From contig CAVRTM010000018.1 of NCBI GenBank assembly GCA_963724015.1, forward strand, positions 85,406 through 149,405: a stretch of 64,000 nt of DNA, written 5' to 3'. Shown here piece by piece: positions 9,705-18,335 of this stretch (positions are counted from its first letter, which is position 1; each line of letters starts with the position of its first letter). Origin of the DNA: CAVRTM01 sp963724015 (GTDB lineage Bacteria; Actinomycetota; Actinomycetes; Actinomycetales; Dermatophilaceae). Made by a program: the position numbers and the translations under genes. The notes below the pieces were generated by a model that ran no database searches, was not told the origin of the DNA, and saw nothing but the letters and a program-made list of their open reading frames with translations.

Positions 9705-9775
9705 GACCGGACGCACCGGAGGTCCCGAATTCGGACATCACTTGTCCGAATTCGGGACCTCACGTGCGTCCGGTC
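9705..9775. repeat. 71-bp long-hairpin element, copy 1
   Basis: Inverted repeat with 33-nt arms around a 5-nt centre (TCACT); 31 of 33 positions pair. The arms contain GACCGGACGCAC (outer) and CCCGAATTCGGACA (inner). It lies between the convergent ABC exporter and Fe-S oxidoreductase genes, where it could terminate both. A second element with the same outer and inner sequences but a different middle segment lies at 50794-50862. Confidence 0.85.
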
Positions 9776-9854
9776 GCCGAGGGGGGACGGACGGGATGGA
9801 CGGGACGGTATGGCGCGTCGCCCCGTCGCCGTACCGGCGGTCGCCGACCGGGGC

Positions 9855-12155
9855 TCAGGCGACGGGGGCGGGCTCGGGGTCGGGGGCGCTGGAGGTGTCG
9901 ACGTCCGCGTCGCCGCGGCCGTCGTCGCCGCGGCGGACGGCGGCGAGCAGCATCTGCGCGACGTCGACCACCTCGACCTCCTCGCGGGCCTCACCGGAGG
10001 ACTGCTGGGCGGCCAGGCCGTCGGAGAGCATCACCCGGCAGAACGGGCAGCCGACCGCGATCCGGTCCGCGCCGGTCGCGACGGCCTCCGCGGTGCGGTT
10101 GGAGCTGATCTGGGTGCCCAGCTTCTCCTCCATCCACATGCGCGCACCGCCGGCGCCGCAGCAGAACGACTTCTGGCCGGTGCGCTCCATCTCCAGCAGG
10201 TCGACGCCGGGCAGCGCCCCGATCAGCTCGCGCGGCGGGGCGTAGACGCCGTTGTGCCGGCCCAGGTAACAGGGGTCGTGGTAGGTCACCGACGCCGCGG
10301 TCGAGGCCGCGCCGGTGCTGTCGGCGTGGTTCGGCCGCGCCACGGGCACCAGCTTCTTCTCGCGGACGAGGCGGTTGAGCAGCTGGGTGTGGTGGACGAC
10401 CTCGTAGCTGCCGCCGACCTGGGGGTACTCGTTCTTGATCGTGTTGAAGCAGTGCGCGCAGGTGACGACGATCTTGGTGGCGCCGACCTCGTTGAGCATC
10501 TCGACGTTGCCCTGGGCCAGCATCTGGAAGAGCAGCTCGTTGCCGGCCCGGCGGGCGGGGTCGCCTGTGCAGGACTCGCCGTCACCGAGGACGGCGAAGC
10601 TGACGCCCGCGGTGTCGAGCAGCTCGGCCACGGCCCGGGTGGTCTTCTTCGCCCGGTCCTCGTAGGCGCCGGCGCAGCCGACCCAGAACAGGTAGTCCAC
10701 CTCCGAGGCGTCCTCCACGTCCTGGCCCATGACCTTGACCTCGAAGGGCAGGTCCTTGGCCCAGTCGAGGCGCGCCCGGGCCGCCATACCCCAGGGGTTG
10801 GCCTTGTTCTCCAGGTTCTTGAACAGGCCGCCGAGCTCGGAGGGGAAGGCCGACTCGATCAGCACCTGGTAGCGGCGCAGATCCACGATCGCGTCGACGT
10901 GCTCGATGTCGACGGGGCACTGCTCCACGCAGGCGCCGCACGTCGTACAGGACCACAGCACGTCCTGGTCGATCACCGCGTCCGGCCCGTGCGGGTTGTA
11001 GGCCCCCAGGGGGTTCGTGATGTCGTAGCCGGTCGAACCCACGAGCGGCAGCTCGGCCAGCGCCTTGGTCTCCTCCGGCAGCGCCTCCCGGCCGTCCTCG
11101 GTCGCCAGCAGGTACGGCGCCTTGGCGTGCGCGTGGTCGCGCATCGCCATCACCAGCATCTTGGGCGACAGCGGCTTCTCGGTGTTCCAGGCCGGGCACT
11201 GGGACTGGCAGCGGCCGCACTCGGTGCAGGTGCTGAAGTCCAGCAGGCCCTTCCAGGTGAAGTCCTCGGCCTTGCCGGCGCCAAGCGCGGCGTCCTCGTC
11301 GAGGTCCTCGATGTTCTCGAAGTCCACCGGGGTGCCGCCGACCGCGATCGGCTGCAGCGCGCCCAGCGAGGTGCGGCCGTCGGCGTGCCGCTTGAGGTAG
11401 ATGTTGAAGAACGCCAGGAACCGGTGCCACGCGACGCCCATCGTGGGCTGCAGCGAGATGGTGATCAGCCAGGCCATCGAGATGAGGATCTTGGCAGTGG
11501 CGACGACGACGACCGCGACCTTCAGCGCGCCGACGGACAGGCCGGTGAACGCCGTGCCGACGAAGAAGGTGAGCGGGAAGTGCACGGCGCTCGCGGACGC
11601 CTCGCCGGTCGCCTGGCCGAGGGCGTACTCCACGCCGCGCAGCGTCAGGATGCACAGCACGACGCCGAGGATGGTGAGCTCGACGTAGTACGCCTGCCAG
11701 AACGTCGACCCGTAGAAGCGACTGCGGCGCTCGAGGGTGCGCGGGTGCTGGCGCTGGCGGATGGCCATCAGCACGAGGATGCCGACCAGCGACGCCCACG
11801 AGATGAGCTCGGTGGCCCACTCGTACAGCACGAAGTGGCCGATCAACGGCAGCGCGAAGGTGGGGGAGAACAACTGCCCGTACGCCGTGAGCAGGGTGAA
11901 GAACAGCAGCCCGAAGGAGACCATCACGAACCAGTGAGCCACCGCCACGACCGGCAGCCGGGACATCCGGGTGTGGCCGAGGAACTCGCGCACCAGCGTG
12001 CGGGTGCGCGTGGCGGGCTCCCCGGTGCGGGTGGGGTCGGCCTGGCCGAGCCGGAAGACGGACACGAAGTGGCCGACCACCTTGGCGAAGAGCGCGACCG
12101 CGACCGCGGTGACGGCGAGGCACAGGAGGAGCGCAACGATCTGCAGGGCTGGCAT
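9855..12155 (-). CDS. Membrane-bound Fe-S oxidoreductase, heterodisulfide-reductase-like (CCG domain)
   Basis: A 766-residue redox protein. The N-terminal third has about five membrane helices resembling the NarI/HdrE-type b-cytochrome domain. Then come two 4Fe-4S cluster motifs (CTECGRCQSQCPAW and CTTCGACVEQCPVD) and a C-terminal pair of Cys-rich CCG domains (HDPCYLGRHNG, CCGAGGARMW, and earlier CTGDPARRAGNE). This matches the actinobacterial (Fe-S)-binding oxidoreductase family related to GlpC/HdrD, thought to pass electrons between quinones and cytoplasmic donors; the partner is unknown. ATG 12155 (MPALQIVALLL) puts a helix at the start. An upstream in-frame extension to 12284 reads into the cysK promoter and is rejected. 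Convergent with the ABC exporter. Confidence 0.87.
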   Translation of the reverse strand: MPALQIVALLLCLAVTAVAVALFAKVVGHFVSVFRLGQADPTRTGEPATRTRTLVREFLGHTRMSRLPVVAVAHWFVMVSFGLLFFTLLTAYGQLFSPTFALPLIGHFVLYEWATELISWASLVGILVLMAIRQRQHPRTLERRSRFYGSTFWQAYYVELTILGVVLCILTLRGVEYALGQATGEASASAVHFPLTFFVGTAFTGLSVGALKVAVVVVATAKILISMAWLITISLQPTMGVAWHRFLAFFNIYLKRHADGRTSLGALQPIAVGGTPVDFENIEDLDEDAALGAGKAEDFTWKGLLDFSTCTECGRCQSQCPAWNTEKPLSPKMLVMAMRDHAHAKAPYLLATEDGREALPEETKALAELPLVGSTGYDITNPLGAYNPHGPDAVIDQDVLWSCTTCGACVEQCPVDIEHVDAIVDLRRYQVLIESAFPSELGGLFKNLENKANPWGMAARARLDWAKDLPFEVKVMGQDVEDASEVDYLFWVGCAGAYEDRAKKTTRAVAELLDTAGVSFAVLGDGESCTGDPARRAGNELLFQMLAQGNVEMLNEVGATKIVVTCAHCFNTIKNEYPQVGGSYEVVHHTQLLNRLVREKKLVPVARPNHADSTGAASTAASVTYHDPCYLGRHNGVYAPPRELIGALPGVDLLEMERTGQKSFCCGAGGARMWMEEKLGTQISSNRTAEAVATGADRIAVGCPFCRVMLSDGLAAQQSSGEAREEVEVVDVAQMLLAAVRRGDDGRGDADVDTSSAPDPEPAPVA

Positions 12156-12349
12156 GCTCGCGAGTTTACGGAGCAGTAACCCTGCCGTCTGCGGCGGCAG
12201 CCCGGGTGTGGCGGAGTTCGTTGCCGGGTCCGGACGACGGTTGTTGGGCTCTCCGGCGCGACATAACCTGTTCTTGGAACACATATAACGGTTCGTTGGT
12301 TAGATCAGAGAGCAACCCGTTGACTCTCGCACCCCGAAGGCGGTTCCTC

Positions 12350-13279
12350 GTGCCCATCTATGACGACGTCACAGCTCTCGTCGGCAACACCCCGCTCGTC
12401 CGGATCAACCGGCTCAGCGAGGGCGCCGGCGCGACCATCGCGGCCAAGCTCGAGTTCCAGAACCCCGCCGCCTCGGTCAAGGACCGGATCGGCGTCGCCA
12501 TCGTCGACGCCGCCGAGCGCTCCGGTGAGCTCAAGCCGGGCGGGACGATCGTCGAGGCCACCAGCGGCAACACCGGCATCGCGCTGGCGATGGTGGGTGC
12601 TGCCCGCGGCTACAAGGTCGTGCTGACGATGCCGGAGACGATGAGCAAGGAGCGTCGCGCGCTGCTGCGGGCGTTCGGCGCGGAGCTGATCCTCACCCCC
12701 GGCCCCGAGGGCATGAAGGGCGCCGTCAGCCGCGCCGAGGAGATCGGCGCCAAGGAGGGCGCCATCCTGGCCCGCCAGTTCGCGAACGAGGCCAACCCCG
12801 AGATCCACCGGCAGACCACCGCGGAGGAGGTCTGGAAGGACACCGACGGCCAGGTCGACATCTTCGTCGCCGGCATCGGCACCGGTGGCACCATCACCGG
12901 CGTCGGGCAGGTGCTCAAGGCGCGCAAGCCCGGGGTGCAGATCATTGCCGTGGAGCCGGCCGAGTCCCCGATCCTCAACGGTGGCGAGCCCGGCCCGCAC
13001 AAGATCCAGGGCCTCGGCGCCAACTTCGTGCCCGAGATCCTCGACCGCACGATCTACGACGAGGTCATCGACATCAACGCCGAGACCTCCGTCGAGTGGG
13101 CCCGCCGGGCCGCGAAGGAGGAGGGGCTGCTTGTCGGCATCTCCTCCGGTGCCGCGCTCGCCGCGGCCGACCAGGTCGCCCGCCGGCCCGAGAACGCCGG
13201 CAAGCTGATCGTCGTGGTGATCCCCTCCTTCGGCGAGCGCTACCTCTCGACCATCCTCTTCTCCGACCTGCTCGACTGA
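12350..13279 (+). CDS. cysK: Cysteine synthase A (O-acetylserine sulfhydrylase)
   Basis: PLP enzyme that makes cysteine from O-acetylserine and sulfide in the cytoplasm. 309 residues, standard length. The PLP lysine is in NPAASVKDRIG, the phosphate-binding loop in TSGNTGIALAM, and the C-terminus carries GISSGAALAAA. Start is GTG 12350 (VPIYDDVTALVGNTPL), with AAGG about 10 bp upstream. Its AT-richer 5' region (about 12260-12310, with ATAAC and TTGTTGG-like boxes) probably holds the promoter, divergent from the Fe-S oxidoreductase. The serine acetyltransferase gene follows after 28 bp, so substrate maker and user are co-transcribed. Confidence 0.95.
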   Translation: MPIYDDVTALVGNTPLVRINRLSEGAGATIAAKLEFQNPAASVKDRIGVAIVDAAERSGELKPGGTIVEATSGNTGIALAMVGAARGYKVVLTMPETMSKERRALLRAFGAELILTPGPEGMKGAVSRAEEIGAKEGAILARQFANEANPEIHRQTTAEEVWKDTDGQVDIFVAGIGTGGTITGVGQVLKARKPGVQIIAVEPAESPILNGGEPGPHKIQGLGANFVPEILDRTIYDEVIDINAETSVEWARRAAKEEGLLVGISSGAALAAADQVARRPENAGKLIVVVIPSFGERYLSTILFSDLLD

Positions 13280-13307
13280 ATCCCTCCACCGAGGAGCGCT
13301 CCACCCC

Positions 13308-13961
13308 GTGACTGCCCTGCGCCTGACCGAAGCACACCCGTCCAGCACCGCGACCCCCCGTGGCGGTGCGAAGCCCGGCCTGCTCCGGTCGGGGTGGGCG
13401 CGGGTCCGGGAGGACCTCGACGCCGCCATCGCCCGTGACCCGGCCGTGGACTCCCGCCTCGAGATGGCGCTGGCCTCTCCCGGTCTGCACGCCGTCTGGG
13501 TGCACCGCCTCTCCCACCGGCTCTGGCAGCGCCCGGGGACGCGCCTGCTGGCCAGGCTGGTGTCCCAGGTCAGCCGCTCGGTCACCGGTGTCGAGATCCA
13601 TCCCGGGGCCACGATCGGCCGGCGTTTCTTCATCGACCACGGCATGGGCGTGGTCATCGGCGAGACGGCCGAGGTCGGCGACGACGTCATGCTGTACCAC
13701 GGCGTCACGCTCGGCGGCCGGACCCTGCAGCGGGTCAAGCGCCACCCCACCGTCGGCAACCACGTGACGATCGGTGCCGGTGCCCGGGTGCTGGGGCCGG
13801 TCCTGATCGGCGACCGGGCCCAGATCGGGGCCAACTCCGTGGTCGTCAAGGACGTCCCGGCCGGCGCGGTGGCCACCGGTGTGCCCGCCCGCATCCGTTT
13901 CGTCGACCCCGGCGAGGACCCCTACGAGGTCATGTTCAAGGACCCCGCGATCTGGATCTGA
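13308..13961 (+). CDS. cysE: Serine O-acetyltransferase
   Basis: Acetylates serine with acetyl-CoA, the first committed step to cysteine. 217 residues. The C-terminal half is a left-handed beta-helix of hexapeptide repeats (HPGATIG, GVVIGETAEVGDDVMLYHGVTLGG-type turns), with the catalytic His in FIDHGMGV. GTG 13308 follows GAGGAGCG with good spacing. It sits 28 bp after cysK, so the two enzymes are likely made together and may form the cysteine synthase complex. The first 25 residues are low-complexity and probably disordered; a shorter start is possible. Confidence 0.93.
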   Translation: MTALRLTEAHPSSTATPRGGAKPGLLRSGWARVREDLDAAIARDPAVDSRLEMALASPGLHAVWVHRLSHRLWQRPGTRLLARLVSQVSRSVTGVEIHPGATIGRRFFIDHGMGVVIGETAEVGDDVMLYHGVTLGGRTLQRVKRHPTVGNHVTIGAGARVLGPVLIGDRAQIGANSVVVKDVPAGAVATGVPARIRFVDPGEDPYEVMFKDPAIWI

Positions 13962-14116
13962 GGCCGCGAGGGCCGCTGAGCGCAGGGAGATGTCCCGTTT
14001 CGGAGGGGCCCCGGACGGGGGGTACGCGGATTGCCCGAGTGACGTGGTGTGGACGCAGGGTTAACGTCCGGGGGAGGGGAGACGCTCGCCGTCCTCACGA
14101 CCGGAGGTCACGCGTC

Positions 14117-14776
14117 ATGGCCATGATGACGTCACCAGACCCGCTGCGGGTCCTCGTGGTCGACGACCACGACACGTTCGCAGAGCTCCTCGTCGCTGCC
14201 CTCGACCGCGAGGTCGACCTGGTGTGTGTCGGCCACGCCACGACCGGTGGTGAAGGGGTCGCGATGGTCGACCGCCTGGGGCCCGACGTCGTGCTGATGG
14301 ACATCCAGCTGCCGGACATGGACGGGTTCGCCGCCACGGAGCAGATCCTTGCCGCCGACGACACCGTGCGCGTGGTGATGTTGACCGCCCACGCCTCGGC
14401 GCACCTGGTGGCCCGGGCGGCCCGGGCCGGCGCCTGCGCGTTCCTGCACAAGACCGGTCACCTGTCCGACGTCCTGACCACGGTGCGGACGGCCCGGACG
14501 GGGGACCTGACGATCGACCCGGCGCTGGCGGCGCGGCTGGTCAAGCGGGGCGTGACCACGCCGGCCCGACCCACGCTCACGCCCCGGGAGCAGGAGGTGC
14601 TCGAGCTGATGGGCACCGGCAAGGACGTGACGACGATTGCCCGTGAGCTGCAGATGGCGCCGCACACGTGCCGCGGACACGTCAAGAGCCTGCTGGCCAA
14701 GCTCGGCGCGCACTCCCAGCTCGAGGCGGTCATCGTCGCCGTACGCACGGGTCTGATCCATCTCGACGAGGTCTGA
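14117..14776 (+). CDS. NarL/LuxR-family response regulator
   Basis: Cytoplasmic DNA-binding regulator of about 219 residues. The receiver domain has the phospho-acceptor Asp in VVLMDIQLPDMDG and the acidic pair in VVDDHDT; the switch Lys is in LHKTGH. The C-terminal LuxR helix-turn-helix is complete (LTPREQEVLELMGTG to HVKSLLAKLG). ATG 14117 is chosen because GGAGG lies 10 bp upstream; other in-frame ATGs follow at once. A histidine kinase starts 4 bp after its stop, so the two form one two-component system. The signal and target genes are not evident; the divergent or downstream genes are not obvious targets. Confidence 0.9.
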   Translation: MAMMTSPDPLRVLVVDDHDTFAELLVAALDREVDLVCVGHATTGGEGVAMVDRLGPDVVLMDIQLPDMDGFAATEQILAADDTVRVVMLTAHASAHLVARAARAGACAFLHKTGHLSDVLTTVRTARTGDLTIDPALAARLVKRGVTTPARPTLTPREQEVLELMGTGKDVTTIARELQMAPHTCRGHVKSLLAKLGAHSQLEAVIVAVRTGLIHLDEV

Positions 14777-14780
14777 CCCG

Positions 14781-16277
14781 GTGGCGTCGGGGGGGCGACG
14801 CCATCACGTGCCCGCGCCGTCGGCGCGGCTGCGTCTCCCCTGGATCCCACCATCCGGGGCGCGCGACGCGCGACCACCCTCCGCCGGTACGGCGTGGCAC
14901 CGGTTCCTCTTCGCAGGTACGGCGCGGCGGTGGTTCTCCGCCGCACGCGCGGTGCTCGCCCGGCGCCCGGCCGCCCCCCGCGTCGAGCGCGTCCTCGCGC
15001 TCCGCGGGTTCGGCGTGATGGGCCTGGTCTCGCTCGTCGTGGTGGCGGCCGCGGCGTTCTGGGGGTTGAGCGCCATCGCCTCACACCAGGTGCTGCAGGC
15101 GGCGGCCCGGCAGTCCCAGCAGCTGGCCCGGCTGACCATGGCGCCCGCCCTGACCACACCGGCCGTCCGGGGTGACCCGGCGGCGGTGGCCACCGTGGAC
15201 GCCGTGGTGCGTTCGCGGATGAGCGACGGCTCCGTGCGCCGCATCCTGGTGTGGGACCCGGGCGGGAGGGTCGTCTACTCCGACCTGGCGGCGTTGCGGG
15301 GTCGCCGGTTCCCGCTTCCGCAGCAGGCGGTCGCCGTGTTCGCCGCCGGCGGCCCAGCCGTTGTCGTGGCCGGCGCCGACGAGGTGGGCGGTGCTGACGG
15401 CGTGGGTGGTGGCGACGTACCGAGTGGACCGCGTCAGGCAGCCGGGCAGGTGGACGGCTTCGCTGCCGCCACGGCGCGGTCCGGGGACCGCCTGGTCGTC
15501 GAGGCATCCTTTCCCGACGAGCTGGTGGGCCGGCAGGAGGGCATCCAGCTGCTGGCCGTCGTGCTGGCCGCATTGGGCGCCCTGTTCCTGCTGCAGCTCG
15601 TGCCGGCCTCCAGGATGGCCGCACAGGTGCAGGGATCGGAGCGGTCGCGGGCCCGGCTGCTCCGGCAGTCGGTCGCGGCATCGGACCGCGAGCGTCGCCG
15701 GATCGCGCAGGCGCTGCACGACGACGTCGTGCAGGACCTCTCGGCGGTCGGCTACGCGCTCGAGTCGGTCCGACGCGACCTCGACCCCGCGACCCGGCCG
15801 GTTGTCGACCGGGCCTGCGCGATCGTGCAGCGGGACGTCGGGACCCTGCGCGAGATCCTCACCTCCGTCTACCCGCCTGATCCGGAGCACGGCAGCCTCG
15901 CCTCGACCCTGCCCGACGTGGTGAGGCCGCTGGTTGCCGCCGGGGTGCCGGTCGAGCTGTCGCTGGACGACGAGGCCGTGGTCGGCGCGGCCATGGCCGC
16001 GACGGTCCACCGTGCCGCCCGTGAAGCGGTCCAGAACATCCGTGACCATGCGTCGCCGCAGCACGTGCTGGTCGAGCTGTCCCGCGACGAGGGCGCGGTC
16101 GTCCTGCACATCCATGATGACGGGGTGGGCTTCGACGCCGCCGCGGGGCTGCCGGTGCGCGGCCACTTCGGGCTCCGCCTGATCCACGACACCGTCACCG
16201 AGGCGGGTGGGCAGGTCACGATCACCTCCGCACCGGCCGCGGGGACCTGCATCCGCATGCGCGTGCCGCCGGCCTGA
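14781..16277 (+). CDS. NarX/DesK-type sensor histidine kinase
   Basis: Membrane sensor of 498 residues, partner of the regulator 4 bp upstream. A basic N-terminal stretch (about 75 residues) precedes a first helix (GVMGLVSLVVVAAAAFW), an extracytoplasmic sensor region of about 170 residues with a single-Cache-like look, and a second helix (LLAVVLAALGALFLLQL). The HisKA_3 motif RRRIAQALHDDVVQDL carries the phospho-His, and the HATPase domain shows HDDGVGFD and GHFGLRL. No HAMP domain is evident. GTG 14781 is the only start consistent with the spacing, although the first 70 residues are Arg/Ala/Pro-rich and a later start may be used. Confidence 0.87.
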   Translation: MASGGRRHHVPAPSARLRLPWIPPSGARDARPPSAGTAWHRFLFAGTARRWFSAARAVLARRPAAPRVERVLALRGFGVMGLVSLVVVAAAAFWGLSAIASHQVLQAAARQSQQLARLTMAPALTTPAVRGDPAAVATVDAVVRSRMSDGSVRRILVWDPGGRVVYSDLAALRGRRFPLPQQAVAVFAAGGPAVVVAGADEVGGADGVGGGDVPSGPRQAAGQVDGFAAATARSGDRLVVEASFPDELVGRQEGIQLLAVVLAALGALFLLQLVPASRMAAQVQGSERSRARLLRQSVAASDRERRRIAQALHDDVVQDLSAVGYALESVRRDLDPATRPVVDRACAIVQRDVGTLREILTSVYPPDPEHGSLASTLPDVVRPLVAAGVPVELSLDDEAVVGAAMAATVHRAAREAVQNIRDHASPQHVLVELSRDEGAVVLHIHDDGVGFDAAAGLPVRGHFGLRLIHDTVTEAGGQVTITSAPAAGTCIRMRVPPA

Positions 16278-16322
16278 CCACGCGTCCGCCCGGGACGGCC
16301 ATGGGAGTGGTGGCCCCAGGGC

Positions 16323-16744
16323 TCAGGCACGGGCCCGGAGCGGGAGCAGGAGCAGCGCGCCGACGAGGAACCCCAGCGCGCCCAGGGAGGTCGCGGCGTT
16401 GACGAGGGTCACGTCGAGGGCACTGCCGGTGGTGGGGAGGACGTACGCGGCGACGGCGGAGACGCCGAACGCGACGCAACCGGCGAGGTTCACGGCGGCG
16501 ACGGCGCCGTCCAGCGTGTGCGGCGTCCGGCGCAGCAGGCCGCCCGCGACGACGGCGTACGCCACGGCGCCCGAGACGAGGAAGCAGACCGAGCCGAAGG
16601 CATCGGGGCGCCATACGAGCCGGTCGTAGGAGGGGGAGCTGAGGGCCGGTCGTCAGCGGGTGGAACGTCGTGATGCCCCGGACGTGTGACCACCGCTGCG
16701 GGCCTGCGCCAGGATCCGTCCTCCCTTGGTTCGTCCCAGTGCAA
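16323..16744 (-). pseudogene. Remnant of a multi-helix membrane protein (YrhK-like)
   Basis: The last 100 or so codons read as three to four membrane helices (YDRLVWRPDAFGSVCFLVSG, then VAAVNLAGCVAFGVSAVAA and SLGALGFLVGALLLLP). The WRPDA-GSVCFLVS pattern is what I recall for the C-terminal part of actinobacterial YrhK-domain membrane proteins. Upstream a stop closes this frame at about 16639, and the N-terminal-looking segment (HWDEPREDGSWRR, from 16744) is in another frame. The spacing is far too short for the middle helices, so an internal deletion is likely. Recalled similarity, not searched. Confidence 0.5.
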
Positions 16745-16843
16745 CCGGCTCGAGCCAGGGGTGGATCACCCCCCGGGGGTGAGGCGGCGGCACCGGGACA
16801 GACGGTTGCGTGGAGCCCTACCCGCGAGGACCGGAGGATCGTC

Positions 16844-18239
16844 ATGGGCGTGTGGAGCAAGACCAGCGGTGAGGCGGCGCAGGACTCGACCGTCGTTCCG
16901 CGGTTCACGAGGGCGGGCATGGTGCAGGTGCCGAAGCACCGGCTGCCCGAGGGGGAGATGCTCCCGCAGACGGCCTACCAGATCGTCAACGACGAGGTGA
17001 TGCCTCGACGGCAACGCGCGCTTCAACCTCGCGACGTTCGTGACCACGTGGATGGACGAGGAGGCCGACCGCATCTACGCGGCGACGTTCGACAAGAACA
17101 TGATCGACAAGGACGAGTACCCGCAGACCGCCGACATCGAGGCACGTTGCGTGCGGATGCTCGCGCGACCTGTGGCACGCCCCGCATGCTGCCGACAGCG
17201 TGGGCACCTCGCACGACCGGCAGCTCCGAGGGGTGCATGCTGGGCGGCCTTGCGATGAAGCGGCGTTGGCAGCAGGCGCGGCGTGCGGCCGGCCAGTCGA
17301 CCGACCGGCCCAACATCGTGATGGGCGCCAACGTCCAGGTCGTGTGGGAGAAGTTCGCCAACTACTGGGAGGTCGAGCCCCGGTACGTGCCGCTGGACGG
17401 GCGACGTCTTCCACCTCACCGCCGACCACCTGATGGACTACGTCGACGAGAACACCATCGGCGTGGTGGCCGTGCTCGGGTCGACGATGGACGGCAGCTA
17501 CGAGCCGGTGCAGGAGATCTGCGCGGCGCTCGACGCGTACGAGAAGCGCACCGGCGTATCGGTGCCCGTGCACGTCGACGCCGCATCCGGTGGGTTCATC
17601 GCGCCGTTCATCCAGCCCGACCTCGTCTGGGACTTCCGGCTCGAGCGGGTCGTCTCGATCCAGGCCTCGGGCCACAAGTTCGGTCTCGTCTACCCGGGGG
17701 TCGGCTGGGTCCTGTGGCGCGAGAAGCGTTTCCTGCCAGAGGAGCTCGTGTTCCACGTGAACTACCTCGGCGGCGACATGCCGACCTTCGCGTTGAACTT
17801 CTCCCGCCCGGGGGCGCAGGTGGTGCTGCAGTACTTCCAGTTCCTGCGGCTGGGACGGGAGGGCTACCGCCTGGTGCAGCAGACCTGTCAGGACGTGGCG
17901 GTGCACGTCGCGCGGACCCTGTCGGCGATGCCGGAGTTCGACGTGGTGTCCGACGGCCGGGAGCTGCCGGTGGTGACGTTCTCGGTGAGTCCGAGCGTGA
18001 AGAAGTACTCGGCGTACGACCTTTCGCGCAAGCTCCGCGAGCACGGCTGGCTCGTCCCGGCCTACACGATGCCGCCCAAGCGCGAGGACCTCGTGGTGCT
18101 GCGGGTCGTGGTGCGCAACGGGTTCAGCCACGACATGGCGGAACTGTTCCTGCGTGACCTGCGCAGCTCGATCGAGTGGCTCGACCACCTTGAGTCGCCG
18201 ATGCCGGTGGAGGAGCGTCCCAGCGGGTTCCACCACTGA
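16844..18239 (+). CDS. gadB: Glutamate decarboxylase, interrupted by four +1 frameshifts
   Basis: PLP enzyme converting glutamate to GABA, used in acid resistance and GABA metabolism. After removing one base at each of about 17003, 17166, 17212 and 17400, a single frame of about 464 residues is recovered, the usual length. It has LDGNARFNLATFVTTWMDEE near the N-terminus, TTGSSEGCMLGGLAMKRRW for substrate and cofactor binding, HVDAASGGFIAPF with the PLP-binding Asp, and the PLP Lys in SIQASGHKFGLVYPG. GGAGGA lies 6 bp before ATG 16844. From 17433 to the stop the frame is clean. Four indels in 400 bp is the highest density in the window. It could be a true pseudogene or locally poor consensus. 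No GABA antiporter is adjacent. Confidence 0.85.
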
Positions 18240-18335
18240 AGCCGTCCCTCAGTCCCTTCGGTACGCCGAATGGCCCTGTGGACAACGTTATTCGCGGCGG
18301 GTGGGGCTGTCGGTGGTCGCGGCTAGGTTGTTCTC

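Noticed and set aside
9612..12179. An 855-codon plus-strand open frame over the Fe-S oxidoreductase
   Set aside because: Antisense shadow with repetitive Val/Asp/Gly/His composition and no domain. The minus strand carries clear cluster-binding motifs.
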